A stretch of DNA of 33,555 nucleotides from Phenylobacterium sp. (GCF_019636135.1 NZ_JAHBYD010000040.1:1-33555), one strand, 5' to 3'; shown: positions 1 through 6,400, numbered from the stretch's first letter. Numbers and translations: made by a program. The notes: generated by a model from the sequence alone, not told the origin.

Positions 1-1735
1 ATGCGGCGTCCATGGGGCGCACGGTCACCACGCGGAACATCCCGGCATGCATGTGCAGCAGCATGTGGCAGTGCATGGCCCAGTCGCCGGGCGCGTCGGC
101 CGTGAGGTCGAGGGCGACCCTGCCGCCCGGCATGACGTTGACCGTGTGCTTGCGCGGCTGGGACCCGTGCGGCGCGCCGTTCACCAGCTCCACGAAGTGG
201 CCATGCAGGTGGATCGGGTGGTTCATCATGGTGTCGTTGACGAGGATCAGCCGCACCCGCTCGTTCAGGCGGAAGGGCAGGGGATCGACGCCGTCGGAAT
301 ATTTCTCCCCGTCGAACGACCACATGAAGCGTTCCATGTTGCCGGTGAGGTGGACCTCCACCTGGCGGGTCGGCGCGGGCGCGCCGTGGTCGGGCGTCAG
401 CGCGACGAGGTCCCTGTAGGTCAGCACCTTGCCGGGCGCGTCCTCGAGGCCCGTGGGGCGGTCGCCCGTGCGGTCGACCGGCATCGGCGAGAGCATCTGC
501 ACGCCGGGCGTCAGCTTCACCTGCGGCGCGGTCTTCGGGTCGCGCATGGCCATGCTGTGGCCGCCGCCTCCGTGGTCCATGCCGGCCATGCCGCCCATGT
601 CCATGCCGCCCATGTCCATGCCCATGTCGCGCATCGTCAGCGCCTTGCGGGGGCGGGGCGGTGGGACCTCGGCGGTCATGCCCGGGCGCGGCGCCAGGGT
701 GGCGCGGGCGAGGCCCGAGCCGTCGGCGGCCTCGGCGACGAGGGTGTAGGCGCGCTCGTCCGGGATGGTGACGACGACGTCGTAGGTCTCGGCGTTGGCG
801 ATCTGGAGCTCGTCCACCGTGACGGGGCGGACGTTCTCGCCGTCGGCCTGGACGACGGTCAGCTTCAGGCCCGGGATGCGGATGTTGAAGAGCGTCATCG
901 CCCCGGCGTTGATCAGGCGCAACCGCACCCGCTCGCCGGGCCTGAACAGGCCGGTCCAGTTGTCGCGCGGGCCGTGGCCGTTGATCAGGTAGCGGTAGGT
1001 GGAGCCGGTGACGTCGAGGATGTCGGTGGGGTCCATCCGCATGGACGCCCAGGCGGCGCGGTCCTTCAGCGCCTGGTCGCGGCCGGCCAGCAGGCCCGCC
1101 ACCGTCTGTTTCTGACGGTTGAAGTAGCCGGGCTCCTGCTTGAGCTTCTTCAGGATCGTGTGCGGGTGCAGGAAGCTGTAGTCCGACAACACCAGCACAT
1201 GCTCGCGGTCGCAGGCGATCGGGTCTGCGCCCGCGGGGTCGAGGATCAGCGGCGCGTAGTGGCCGATCAGCTCCTGGAGCCCGGAGTGGCTGTGGTACCA
1301 GAAGGTGCCCGCGTGCTTGACCCCGAATTCGTAGACGAAGGTCTCGCCGGGCTTCACGCCCGGAAAGCTGAGCCCCGGGACGCCGTCCATCTGGAAGGGC
1401 AGCAGCACCCCGTGCCAGTGGATCGAGGTGTCCTCGTCGGCGAGCCGGTTGGTCAGCGACAGGCGGACCGTCTGGCCCTCCTTCAGCCGGATCAGCGGGC
1501 CGGGGACGGCGCCGTTGATGGCGACCCCATGGCCGGGCCGGCCGTCGACCGTCAGGCCCACATGGCCGACCTCCAGCCTGATGTCCGTCCCCGTCAGCGG
1601 CCGGGCGGCCGCCAGGCCCGGCGTCTGGCTGCGGGCCCAGGCGGGCAGCAGCGCGTTCAGCGCCGCGCCGCCCCCGAGCGTGGCCGCGGCGGAGAGGACC
1701 TGGCGCCGGTCGAAGAGGGTTGCGCGGCGGCGCAT
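1..1735 (-). CDS. copA: CopA-type multicopper oxidase (copper resistance), 3' end outside window
   Basis: Periplasmic multicopper oxidase that would oxidise Cu(I) and bind copper. The visible part is about 578 residues and the C-terminal end is cut by the window edge. The N-terminus has a twin-arginine signal (D9-RRQVL, then an Ala/Leu-rich core, cleavage after about residue 35), so it would be exported folded by Tat. Three cupredoxin domains are indicated by the copper motifs in order: IHWHG, FWYHSHSG, NHPIHLHGH and HCHMLLHMHAGMF, which supply the type 1, 2 and 3 copper ligands. A Met-rich linker (MDMGGMDMGG repeats plus DHGG, about nt 541-632) is typical of CopA/PcoA and probably binds Cu(I). 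The ATG directly follows the csoR stop codon (TAG-ATG), so the two are co-transcribed and copper-regulated. Family assignment is very secure; the CopA subtype rests on the Met-rich segment and Tat signal. Confidence 0.93.
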   Translation of the reverse strand, partial: MRRRATLFDRRQVLSAAATLGGGAALNALLPAWARSQTPGLAAARPLTGTDIRLEVGHVGLTVDGRPGHGVAINGAVPGPLIRLKEGQTVRLSLTNRLADEDTSIHWHGVLLPFQMDGVPGLSFPGVKPGETFVYEFGVKHAGTFWYHSHSGLQELIGHYAPLILDPAGADPIACDREHVLVLSDYSFLHPHTILKKLKQEPGYFNRQKQTVAGLLAGRDQALKDRAAWASMRMDPTDILDVTGSTYRYLINGHGPRDNWTGLFRPGERVRLRLINAGAMTLFNIRIPGLKLTVVQADGENVRPVTVDELQIANAETYDVVVTIPDERAYTLVAEAADGSGLARATLAPRPGMTAEVPPPRPRKALTMRDMGMDMGGMDMGGMAGMDHGGGGHSMAMRDPKTAPQVKLTPGVQMLSPMPVDRTGDRPTGLEDAPGKVLTYRDLVALTPDHGAPAPTRQVEVHLTGNMERFMWSFDGEKYSDGVDPLPFRLNERVRLILVNDTMMNHPIHLHGHFVELVNGAPHGSQPRKHTVNVMPGGRVALDLTADAPGDWAMHCHMLLHMHAGMFRVVTVRPMDAA

Positions 1736-2011
1736 CTAGCGGGCGGTGCGTTCGAGGAGCTGGATCAGCTCGGCCGCCTTGGTGCGCTGCGCGTCGGCGT
1801 CGCCCGAGACGATGGCGCCCTCGATGCAGTGGCCGAGGTGGTCGCGCAGCATCTCGGTCTCGACCTTGGCGAGGGCCGCACGGACGGCCCGCACCTGGGT
1901 CAGGATGTCGATGCAGTAGCGGTCGTCCTCGACCATTCGGGCGATGCCGCGCACCTGGCCTTCGATCCGGTTCAGGCGGTTCAGCAGGCGCGGCCTGTTC
2001 TCGCGTTCCAT
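1736..2011 (-). CDS. csoR: CsoR-family copper-sensing repressor
   Basis: Small all-helical DNA-binding repressor (91 aa from the chosen ATG at 2011). It carries the family's Cu(I) ligand triad Cys33, His58 and Cys62, with the same spacing as in characterised CsoR (Cys-x24-His-x3-Cys), and the N-terminal stretch RLNRIEGQVRGI typical of CsoR/RcnR. An in-frame ATG exists seven codons upstream at 2032, but it lies inside the operator palindrome between the -35 and -10 boxes, so the internal ATG is preferred; the message would then have almost no leader. The gene abuts copA, so the repressor controls itself and the oxidase. The Cys-His-Cys set favours copper over nickel/cobalt (RcnR) or formaldehyde (FrmR). 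Confidence 0.92.
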   Translation of the reverse strand: MERENRPRLLNRLNRIEGQVRGIARMVEDDRYCIDILTQVRAVRAALAKVETEMLRDHLGHCIEGAIVSGDADAQRTKAAELIQLLERTAR

Positions 2012-2017
2012 CCGCGC

Positions 2018-2045
2018 TCTATATACCCCCATGGGGTAATGGCAA
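2018..2045 (-). promoter_or_regulatory. csoR-copA promoter
   Basis: On the minus strand TTGCCA (2045-2040) and TATAGA (2023-2018) are separated by 16 nt, and that spacer is the operator palindrome. The start codon at 2011 is so close that the transcript would be nearly leaderless. Position and overlap are seen directly; promoter activity is inferred. Confidence 0.55.
2024..2038. promoter_or_regulatory. CsoR operator (inverted repeat)
   Basis: The sequence reads TACCCC-CAT-GGGGTA, a 6-bp inverted repeat around 3 nt with the C-tract/G-tract layout known for CsoR-family operators. It fills the spacer between the proposed -35 (2040-2045) and -10 (2018-2023) of csoR-copA, so bound CsoR would block polymerase and Cu(I) would release it. 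Confidence 0.8.
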
Positions 2046-2090
2046 GCCTGGCGGGCCGACAGGCGCGGCGTGCGCCGGGGACGGCCTCCG

Positions 2091-2606
2091 TCACGCGGCC
2101 TCCGCCAGCTTCGCGAGGCTCTCCAGCGTGCCGACGCAGGCCCGCGCGGCCTCGGCGCCCTTGGTGCGGAAGTGGGCGTGGAAGAAGCCCTGGTGGACGT
2201 CGTGCTCGTGGAAATGGTGCGGCGTCAGCACCACCGAGAACACCGGCGTCTCCGTGGCGAGCTGCACCTGCATCAGGGCGCTGATCACCGTCGAGGCCAC
2301 GAAGTCGTGGCGGTAGATGCCGCCGTCGACCACGAAGCCCGCCGCGACGATGGCGGCATAGCGGCCTGAGCGCGCCAGCGTCTGGGCGTGCAGCGGGATC
2401 TCGAACGAGCCGGGGGTCTCGAACACCTCGACCGCGGAGGCGGGGAGGCCGAGCTCGGCGATCTCGTCGCGGAAGCCGTGCAGGGCCTCGCGCACGATGT
2501 CGGCGTGCCAGAGCGCATGCACGAAGGCGATGCGGCCCGCGCGGAACGCGCCGTTGGCGGTGGGGAATTCCAAGGTGTTGGAGGAGGGGGTCTTCAGTTG
2601 GGTCAT
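2091..2606 (-). CDS. ribH2: 6,7-dimethyl-8-ribityllumazine synthase, RibH2 type
   Basis: Riboflavin biosynthesis enzyme that condenses 5-amino-6-ribitylamino-uracil with dihydroxybutanone phosphate to give the lumazine precursor of riboflavin. The 171-aa protein closely resembles the RibH2 class of rhizobia and Brucella as I remember it: WHADIV near residue 33, PGSFEIPLHA at 65-74, GRYAAIV, DGGIYRHDFVA with the probable catalytic His100, and TPHHFHE near 128. The ATG at 2606 has an SD (GGGAG) 7-8 nt upstream; a longer ORF start at 2630 is less likely. It stands alone, without other rib genes, behind an FMN riboswitch, so it should be made when FMN is low. In Brucella the second lumazine synthase gene is likewise riboswitch-controlled (remembered knowledge). 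Confidence 0.92.
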   Translation of the reverse strand: MTQLKTPSSNTLEFPTANGAFRAGRIAFVHALWHADIVREALHGFRDEIAELGLPASAVEVFETPGSFEIPLHAQTLARSGRYAAIVAAGFVVDGGIYRHDFVASTVISALMQVQLATETPVFSVVLTPHHFHEHDVHQGFFHAHFRTKGAEAARACVGTLESLAKLAEAA

Positions 2607-2612
2607 GGTCTT

Positions 2613-2649
2613 CTCCCTGACCGGGTTCAAAGGACCACGACTCAGGGAG
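2613..2649 (-). promoter_or_regulatory. SD-sequestering hairpin of the FMN riboswitch
   Basis: On the minus strand CTCCCTGA (2649-2642) is perfectly complementary to TCAGGGAG (2620-2613), giving an 8-bp stem with a 21-nt loop. The second arm contains the ribH2 Shine-Dalgarno. No U-tract follows, so control of translation initiation is more likely than premature termination. The pairing is seen directly; its switching role is inferred. Confidence 0.65.
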
Positions 2650-2692
2650 CAGGCCGCACGCGCGGGGACGGAATCCGCCCGCCGCGAACACG

Positions 2693-2864
2693 ACCGTTCT
2701 CATAACCGGACTATGACCGTCGGCCCCGGGATCGCACCGGGTCTGCTCGACCTTGCCGGCCCCTATGACGGACCGCCAAGCGCCCGCGGGCTCGTCCCTC
2801 CTTCGCCGCAGGCTTCGGAAGGCATTACCGCCGGTGGGGAGTTGCACCCCGCCCTGAGAACGCA
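2693..2864 (-). promoter_or_regulatory. FMN riboswitch (RFN element)
   Basis: The minus strand carries the conserved RFN blocks in order: GTTCTCAGGGCGGGGTG, then CTCCCCACCGGCGGTAAT, GAGCCCGCGGGCGC, GGTGCGATCCCGGGGCCGAC, and AGTCCGG ending in ATGAGAAC. The first and last blocks pair to close the six-way junction. FMN binding should lower ribH2 expression. The 3' end lies 87 nt before the ribH2 start, and the expression platform appears to act on the SD (see 2613-2649). Confidence 0.96.
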
Positions 2865-2893
2865 GGCCGCCAGCATGTCCGACGGCGAGAGAA

Positions 2894-2922
2894 GGATAGG
2901 GCGGTTCCGTTGCGTTAAACAA
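2894..2922 (-). promoter_or_regulatory. ribH2 promoter
   Basis: The minus strand has TTGTTT (2922-2917), a 17-nt spacer and CTATCC (2899-2894). Transcription would begin about 20-25 nt before the first conserved riboswitch base, which is the expected geometry. The -10 is imperfect. Confidence 0.45.
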
Positions 2923-2959
2923 GCGTTTGAATGCCGGCGCGGTCGCAGAATTTAGCGGG

Positions 2960-3089
2960 TTGACTCCCTGGATTGAGCGTGTAACTTAGAGATGCCTGCC
3001 GAATTAGGCGTTGTGCGCAAAATAATTGTTGCGTGGATATTTTTCCGCGCGTATACCCCGCCCGTTGGGAGCCATCCCGGCGGGTTTTT
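2960..3089 (+). ncRNA. candidate small RNA with its own promoter and terminator
   Basis: An AT-richer island with no convincing ORF. A promoter-like TTGACT (2960-2965) is followed after 16 nt by TAACTT (2982-2987), so a transcript would start near 2994. A hairpin GCGTGGA/TCCGCGC (3031-3037 with 3044-3050, UAUUUU loop) follows, then an intrinsic terminator at 3057-3089. The predicted RNA is about 95 nt and divergent from the ribH2 promoter. I do not recognise a known family. It could instead be the leader of the small ORFs downstream, but the terminator argues against that. Confidence 0.5.
3057..3089 (+). terminator. Rho-independent terminator
   Basis: CCCGCC (3057-3062) pairs with GGCGGG (3079-3084), with an inner GGGA/TCCC pairing, and is followed at once by TTTTT. 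It works only in the + direction, where no gene precedes it, which is the main reason to propose the small RNA. Confidence 0.75.
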
Positions 3090-3171
3090 CTTTGGCCGCG
3101 CGGCTTCTGTTGGCCGCACGTCGTCGCGTGGTCTCTCGATAGCTGAGCTTTCCGGCCTCGCCGCCGGGCCG

Positions 3172-3191
3172 CCCGCAAGCGCGCTTGCGGG
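3172..3191. repeat. perfect 20-bp palindrome
   Basis: CCCGCAAGCG is followed directly by its reverse complement. It lies between the candidate small RNA and the small ORF at 3245. No T-run follows, so it is not a typical terminator; an operator or RNA hairpin is possible. Apart from this, 3092-3244 shows nothing I recognise. Confidence 0.5.
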
Positions 3192-3244
3192 TGCGAGCCT
3201 CTGTCGCCCGTCGCGATGACCCGCCACGCCAGGGGAGGAACGCC

Positions 3245-3301
3245 ATGCGCATCGCCGACAGCACCACCTTCGTCCGCGCCTCGACGGCGGCGTCCGCCTG
3301 A
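3245..3301 (+). CDS. possible 18-aa small ORF
   Basis: ATG at 3245 encodes an 18-residue peptide (MRIADSTTFVRASTAASA). It is supported only by a good SD, AGGGGAGGAA, 4 nt upstream. It could be a leader peptide for the 56-aa ORF at 3470, which follows after about 170 nt of otherwise featureless sequence, or chance. No homology is claimed. Confidence 0.25.
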   Translation: MRIADSTTFVRASTAASA

Positions 3302-3469
3302 CACGCGCCTGACCCCGGGGCGGCTTCGGCCGACCTTCATCGTCAGATGCCGTCAGGAGCCCGCAAGCCCGCGCCTGCGCGCGACTTCTCCGACTTCGGT
3401 CCGGTCATGCCGCCGTGGACCGCCACACTTCCCCAGCCCCGACGGAGGGGCGTCATCCAAGGAGACTGA

Positions 3470-3640
3470 ATGAACCCAACCCTGACCCCGGCCTTCGTCC
3501 CGACCCTCATCGCCGCCGCCCGGAAGGAGCTTCGCCGCATGCCTCGCCGTCTCATCCGCGTCCTCGACAGCCTGTCCCACGTGACCGTCGTCTTCCTGGC
3601 CCTTTACGTCGCCGTCGCCACGGCCGGCCTCGGCGCCTGA
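3470..3640 (+). CDS. small hypothetical protein with one predicted membrane helix (56 aa)
   Basis: Unrecognised small protein. The start is set by a strong SD (AAGGAG, 5-6 nt before the ATG). The N-terminal half is basic and amphipathic (ARKELRRMPRRLIRVL, residues 17-32), and residues 38-54 form a hydrophobic helix (VTVVFLALYVAVATAGL), consistent with a single-pass inner-membrane microprotein. A short hairpin GCCCC/GGGGC (about 3436-3451) precedes the SD without covering it. The gene lies between the candidate small RNA and a structured leader, so its transcription may run into the VOC gene. Whether it is expressed cannot be told from sequence. Confidence 0.5.
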   Translation: MNPTLTPAFVPTLIAAARKELRRMPRRLIRVLDSLSHVTVVFLALYVAVATAGLGA

Positions 3641-3683
3641 GTCCCAACACAAGAGCTTGGAGGTCCTGATCGGGGTCTCCGGG

Positions 3684-3780
3684 GGCGGGTCCTCCCCGCC
3701 TGACTGAGGCCAGTCCGGCCGAGCTGGACTGTTGCCGCGCTCCCGGGTGGCCCCCACTCTCCAGGGGAGGCCATCCGGGA
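3684..3780 (+). promoter_or_regulatory. structured leader with SD-sequestering hairpin upstream of the VOC gene
   Basis: Three consecutive hairpins can be drawn: GGCGGG/CCCGCC (3684-3689 with 3695-3700); CAGTCC/GGACTG (3711-3716 with 3726-3731); and a 12-bp stem between 3741-3752 and 3769-3780 with one G-T wobble. The right arm of the last contains most of the Shine-Dalgarno (GGGAG at 3777-3781), 8 nt before the ATG. Translation would be low unless the stem opens. I do not recognise a known riboswitch. Confidence 0.5.
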
Positions 3781-3787
3781 GATCTTC

Positions 3788-4164
3788 ATGTTCGACCATC
3801 TGTCGCTGGGCGTGCGGGACCTCGCCGCGGCGCGCTGCTTCTACGACGCCTTCTTCGCCCCGCTGGGCGCGGCCGTGAGCGCCGCGAGTCCCCGGGAGCT
3901 GGCCTATGGGCCGGGCGGCGAGGGCGGCCGCTTCTACCTCTATCCGGTGGACGGCCCGCAGGTGGCGGGGCTGGGCGCGCACCTGGCGTTCACCGCCGAG
4001 ACCCGCGCCGCGGTCGACGCGGCCTATGGCGCCGCGATGGCCGAGGGGGCGACCTCGATCCGCGCCGCCGGCCCGCATCCGGACATCGCCGCCGGCTACT
4101 AGGCTGCGTCATCCTCGATCCCGACGGCAACAGGCTGGAGATCGTCACCGGCACGATGCACTGA
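3788..4164 (+). pseudogene. VOC-fold (glyoxalase/bleomycin-resistance-like) protein, frameshifted near the 3' end
   Basis: The N-terminal 104 codons read as a VOC-superfamily metalloprotein: MFDHLSLGVRDL with the first metal-ligand His4, RCFYDAFFAPLG, and FYLYPV. The frame stops at TAG 4100-4102 right after GY. Restoring one missing base there continues the family's last strand in the next frame, reading YGCVILDPDGNRLEIVTG to TGA at 4162-4164, including the probable metal-ligand Glu in LEIV. The gene is therefore best read as about 125 codons carrying a 1-nt deletion, which removes the final strand and a metal ligand. Alternatives are a sequencing error or programmed frameshifting, but no slippery run is seen. 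Substrate unknown. Confidence 0.85.
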
Positions 4165-4184
4165 AGGATGATCCCCCGCCGGGG

Positions 4185-4358
4185 AGGGCCATCGCATATG
4201 GGTTGTGGGCGGCCGAAAGGCCGTCAGTCAAAACCGCAGAGATCGCGGAGATACGCGGAGGATTCCGGGAGATCCGCGAGCTCTCTGCGTATCTCCGCGA
4301 TCTTTGCGGTTCATGAATCGGGCGGCCGGGCCGCCCACAACCCATATGCGATGGCCCT
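4185..4358 (+). repeat. palindromic intergenic element, family A, copy 1
   Basis: A 174-bp element bounded by perfect 30-bp inverted repeats (4185-4214 and 4329-4358, containing CATCGCATATGGGTTGTGGG). Inside lies a second inverted pair, 4232-4260 with 4283-4311, matching at 27 of 29 positions. Each inner arm is built of 9-nt units (CGCAGAGAT, CGCGGAGAT, ACGCGGAG). It sits between the 3' ends of the VOC gene and the FlbY-like gene. A second copy lies inverted at 9637-9815. It encodes no plausible protein, so it is a MITE- or REP-like element rather than an insertion sequence. Confidence 0.85.
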
Positions 4359-4377
4359 GCCCACGAAGGGCAGGGCC
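4353..4377 (-). terminator. strong hairpin after the flgI operon
   Basis: GGCCCTGCCC (4353-4362) pairs perfectly with GGGCAGGGCC (4368-4377) around a 5-nt loop, 1 nt past the FlbY-like stop codon. No clear U-tract follows. Its left arm overlaps the right terminal repeat of element A1, so the two structures compete for the same bases. Confidence 0.5.
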
Positions 4378-4378
4378 C

Positions 4379-4822
4379 TCAGGCGCGCTGGTTCAGCGTG
4401 ATGGCGGTGGGGGCGACGGTGGAGGTCTGGACGCCGGTCGCGCCGTAGGCGCTGGCCTGGGTGCGCTGGACGGCGACCTCCTCGGCGATGCACTTCACCA
4501 GGCCCTCGGTGACGATGCGCGCCGCCTCGATGGCGCGGCCCTGGCGGGCGAGGACGGCGTCGAAGGCCTCGGTGGCGCGGATCAGCTTGGTGCGGGCCGC
4601 CAGCGGCGCGCCCTCGACCAGGCCGGGGTCGGCGCGGACACGGGCGCTCTCGTGGCGGTAGAGGTTCGCGAGCCGCGAGCTCTCCTCCAGGAGGGCGGCG
4701 GCGTCCTGCGGCCGGCGCTGCTCGAAGGCCTGGGCCTGGGCGGCGATCAGCTCGGTCAGGCGCTCGGTCAGCACGGTGAGCTGGTCGCAGCGGTCGGTGG
4801 CGTCGGTCGCGGCGATGGCCAT
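4379..4822 (-). CDS. flbY: FlbY-like flagellar protein
   Basis: A 147-aa, largely helical protein (many Ala, Glu, Arg and Leu, consistent with a coiled-coil FlgN-like export-chaperone fold) with no signal peptide. It starts immediately after the flgJ stop, as third gene of flgI-flgJ-flbY. In Caulobacter a protein annotated FlbY occupies this kind of position, and the assignment rests mainly on that synteny and on composition. It probably acts in the cytoplasm in hook/rod or filament assembly. It could equally be named FlgN-domain protein. Confidence 0.6.
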   Translation of the reverse strand: MAIAATDATDRCDQLTVLTERLTELIAAQAQAFEQRRPQDAAALLEESSRLANLYRHESARVRADPGLVEGAPLAARTKLIRATEAFDAVLARQGRAIEAARIVTEGLVKCIAEEVAVQRTQASAYGATGVQTSTVAPTAITLNQRA

Positions 4823-5176
4823 CTACTGGAGCCCCTGCATCTTGAGGATTTCGCGCTGGATGGTGTCGGAGAGGCCGATGCCGCCGGCCTGGACCATCTG
4901 CTTGCCCATGGCCTCGGTCATCAGGGAGCGGAACATCTCCTCGCCCTGGCCGCCGCCGAAGGGGCCGTCGGTTTTCACGCCTTCGAACATCTGCTGCATC
5001 ATGATCGAGAGGAACTGGCCCTCGAACCTGTCGGCGGCGTCCCGGGCGCGGGCGCGGACGGCGGTCCCGTCGGCCGGCTGGCCGCCGATGGCGACCGGCC
5101 TGGCGTCGAGCTTCACGCCCGGAACCGGCTTCAGGAAGGTCGGCGCGATCGTGGCGGGCGGGATCGGGTCGGCCAT
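4823..5176 (-). CDS. flgJ: FlgJ-type rod-binding protein (no muramidase domain)
   Basis: A 117-aa protein with the rod-binding domain of FlgJ: RDAADRFEGQFLSIMMQQMFEG about residues 45-66, FGGGQGEEMFRSLMTEAMGKQM about 72-95, then a helix ending REILKMQGLQ. The C-terminal peptidoglycan hydrolase found in enterobacterial FlgJ is absent, as is usual in alphaproteobacteria, where a separate enzyme is needed. It would cap the growing rod in the periplasm. The ATG at 5176 overlaps the flgI stop (TGATG), implying translational coupling; a GTG three bases upstream is possible. Its stop touches the FlbY-like start. Confidence 0.88.
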   Translation of the reverse strand: MADPIPPATIAPTFLKPVPGVKLDARPVAIGGQPADGTAVRARARDAADRFEGQFLSIMMQQMFEGVKTDGPFGGGQGEEMFRSLMTEAMGKQMVQAGGIGLSDTIQREILKMQGLQ

Positions 5177-6276
5177 CACATCACCTCGATTTCGGCCTGC
5201 AGGGCGCCGGCGGCCTTGATGGTCTGCAGGATGGAGATCATGTCGCGCGGCGTGACGCCGAGCGCGTTCAGGCCCTGGACCAGGGTGGAGAGCGAGGTCC
5301 CGGTCCTCAGCGTCAGGAACTGCTTGCCCTTCTCCTCGTCGACCGAGAGGTCGCTCTGCGGGATCACGGTGGTCTGGCCGCCGCGCGAGAAGGGGGCGGG
5401 CTGGCTCACCGCGGGCTGCTCGCGCACGGTGATGGTGAGGTTGCCCTGCTGGATGGCGACGGTGGAGACGCGCACGGCGTCGCCCATCACGATCACGCCG
5501 GCCACCTCGTCGATGACCACCTTGGCCGCCGAGTCGGGCTCGACCGGCAGGTTCTCCACCTGGGCCAGGAAGGCGACCATGTTCTGCCCCGCGGGCGGGC
5601 GCAGGGTGACGATGGTGGGGTTCTCGGCGCTGGCCGCGCCGGGGTAGGCGCCGTTGACCGCGTCGGCGATGCGCCGGGCGGTGGTGAAGTCGGGATTGCG
5701 CAGGGTCATGCGCATCTGGTCCATCGAGGCCAACTGGAAGCCGATCTCCTTTTCCACCGTCGCGCCGCCGGCGATGCGGCCCGCGGTGGGCACGCCCTTG
5801 GTGATCGAGGAGCCCGAGGCGCCGCCGGCGCTGACCGAGCCGGTCTGCACCGTGCCCTGTGCGGCGGCGTAGGCCTGGCCGTCGGCGCCCAGCAGCGGCG
5901 TCACCAGCAGGGTGCCGCCCAGCAGGCTCTTGGCGTCGCCCAGGGCCGAGACGTTCACGTCGATCTGCGCCCCCGGCGCCGCGAAGGGCGGCAGCTTGGC
6001 GGTGACCATCACGGCGGCCACGTTCTTGGTGTTGAGGTTGGTCTCGCGGACGTTGACGCCCAGCCGCTCCATCATCGCTTCCAGCGTCTGCTTGGTGAAG
6101 GGCGCGTTGCGCAGCGCGTCGCCCGTGCCGTTCAGGCCCACGACGATGCCGTAGCCGACGAGCTGGTTCTCGCGCACGCCCTCGAACTCGACGATGTCCT
6201 TGATGCGGGACTTCGCGAGCGCCGGCTGGGCCAGGAAGGCCGTGGCGATGAGGAGGACGGAGAGAAGGCGACGCAT
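5176..6276 (-). CDS. flgI: flagellar P-ring protein FlgI
   Basis: A 366-aa precursor of the P-ring, the bushing around the rod in the peptidoglycan layer. A Sec signal peptide is clear (MRRLLSVLLIATAFLAQPALA). The mature part starts SRIKDIVEFEGVRENQLVGYGIVVGLNGTGD, a hallmark of FlgI, followed by FTKQTLEAMMERLGVNV, VNVSALGDAKSLLGGTLL near residue 105, and a C-terminus with LVQGLNALGVTPRDMISILQ. Length fits the family. ATG 6276 is chosen over a TTG 18 nt upstream because the signal peptide begins there. A sigma-54-like promoter lies 36 nt upstream, consistent with a class III flagellar gene, and fliX diverges from it. Confidence 0.97.
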   Translation of the reverse strand: MRRLLSVLLIATAFLAQPALAKSRIKDIVEFEGVRENQLVGYGIVVGLNGTGDALRNAPFTKQTLEAMMERLGVNVRETNLNTKNVAAVMVTAKLPPFAAPGAQIDVNVSALGDAKSLLGGTLLVTPLLGADGQAYAAAQGTVQTGSVSAGGASGSSITKGVPTAGRIAGGATVEKEIGFQLASMDQMRMTLRNPDFTTARRIADAVNGAYPGAASAENPTIVTLRPPAGQNMVAFLAQVENLPVEPDSAAKVVIDEVAGVIVMGDAVRVSTVAIQQGNLTITVREQPAVSQPAPFSRGGQTTVIPQSDLSVDEEKGKQFLTLRTGTSLSTLVQGLNALGVTPRDMISILQTIKAAGALQAEIEVM

Positions 6277-6311
6277 GGCAGACCCTGGGCGCAAGTGTTC
6301 GCGCCCTTCAC

Positions 6312-6326
6312 GCCAGAACCATGCCA
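6312..6326 (-). promoter_or_regulatory. sigma-54-like promoter of flgI
   Basis: The minus strand reads TGGCATGGTTCTGGC, with the invariant GG and GC exactly 10 nt apart and good fit to TGGCAC-N5-TTGC. It lies 36 nt before the flgI ATG. Caulobacter P- and L-ring, hook and rod genes are sigma-54 dependent (established knowledge). Confidence 0.6.
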
Positions 6327-6400
6327 GCCGGAAACGCCAATGAAATCAGAGTCGGGAGGCCTCGGGTGGGCAAGATCGACTAGGCAGATTCAGCCTCCCG

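Noticed and set aside
47..2284. 745-aa open frame on the plus strand opposite copA and csoR
   Set aside because: His/Val/Ala/Gly/Arg-rich shadow of the real minus-strand genes, whose copper motifs, Tat signal and operator are unmistakable.
4232..4311. CRISPR array
   Set aside because: The repeats are 9 nt, contiguous and inverted across a centre, with no regular spacers and no cas genes nearby.
4145..4401. Short frames inside element A1 as possible genes
   Set aside because: They are translations of the inverted repeats and their 9-nt units, present on both strands, without a start signal.
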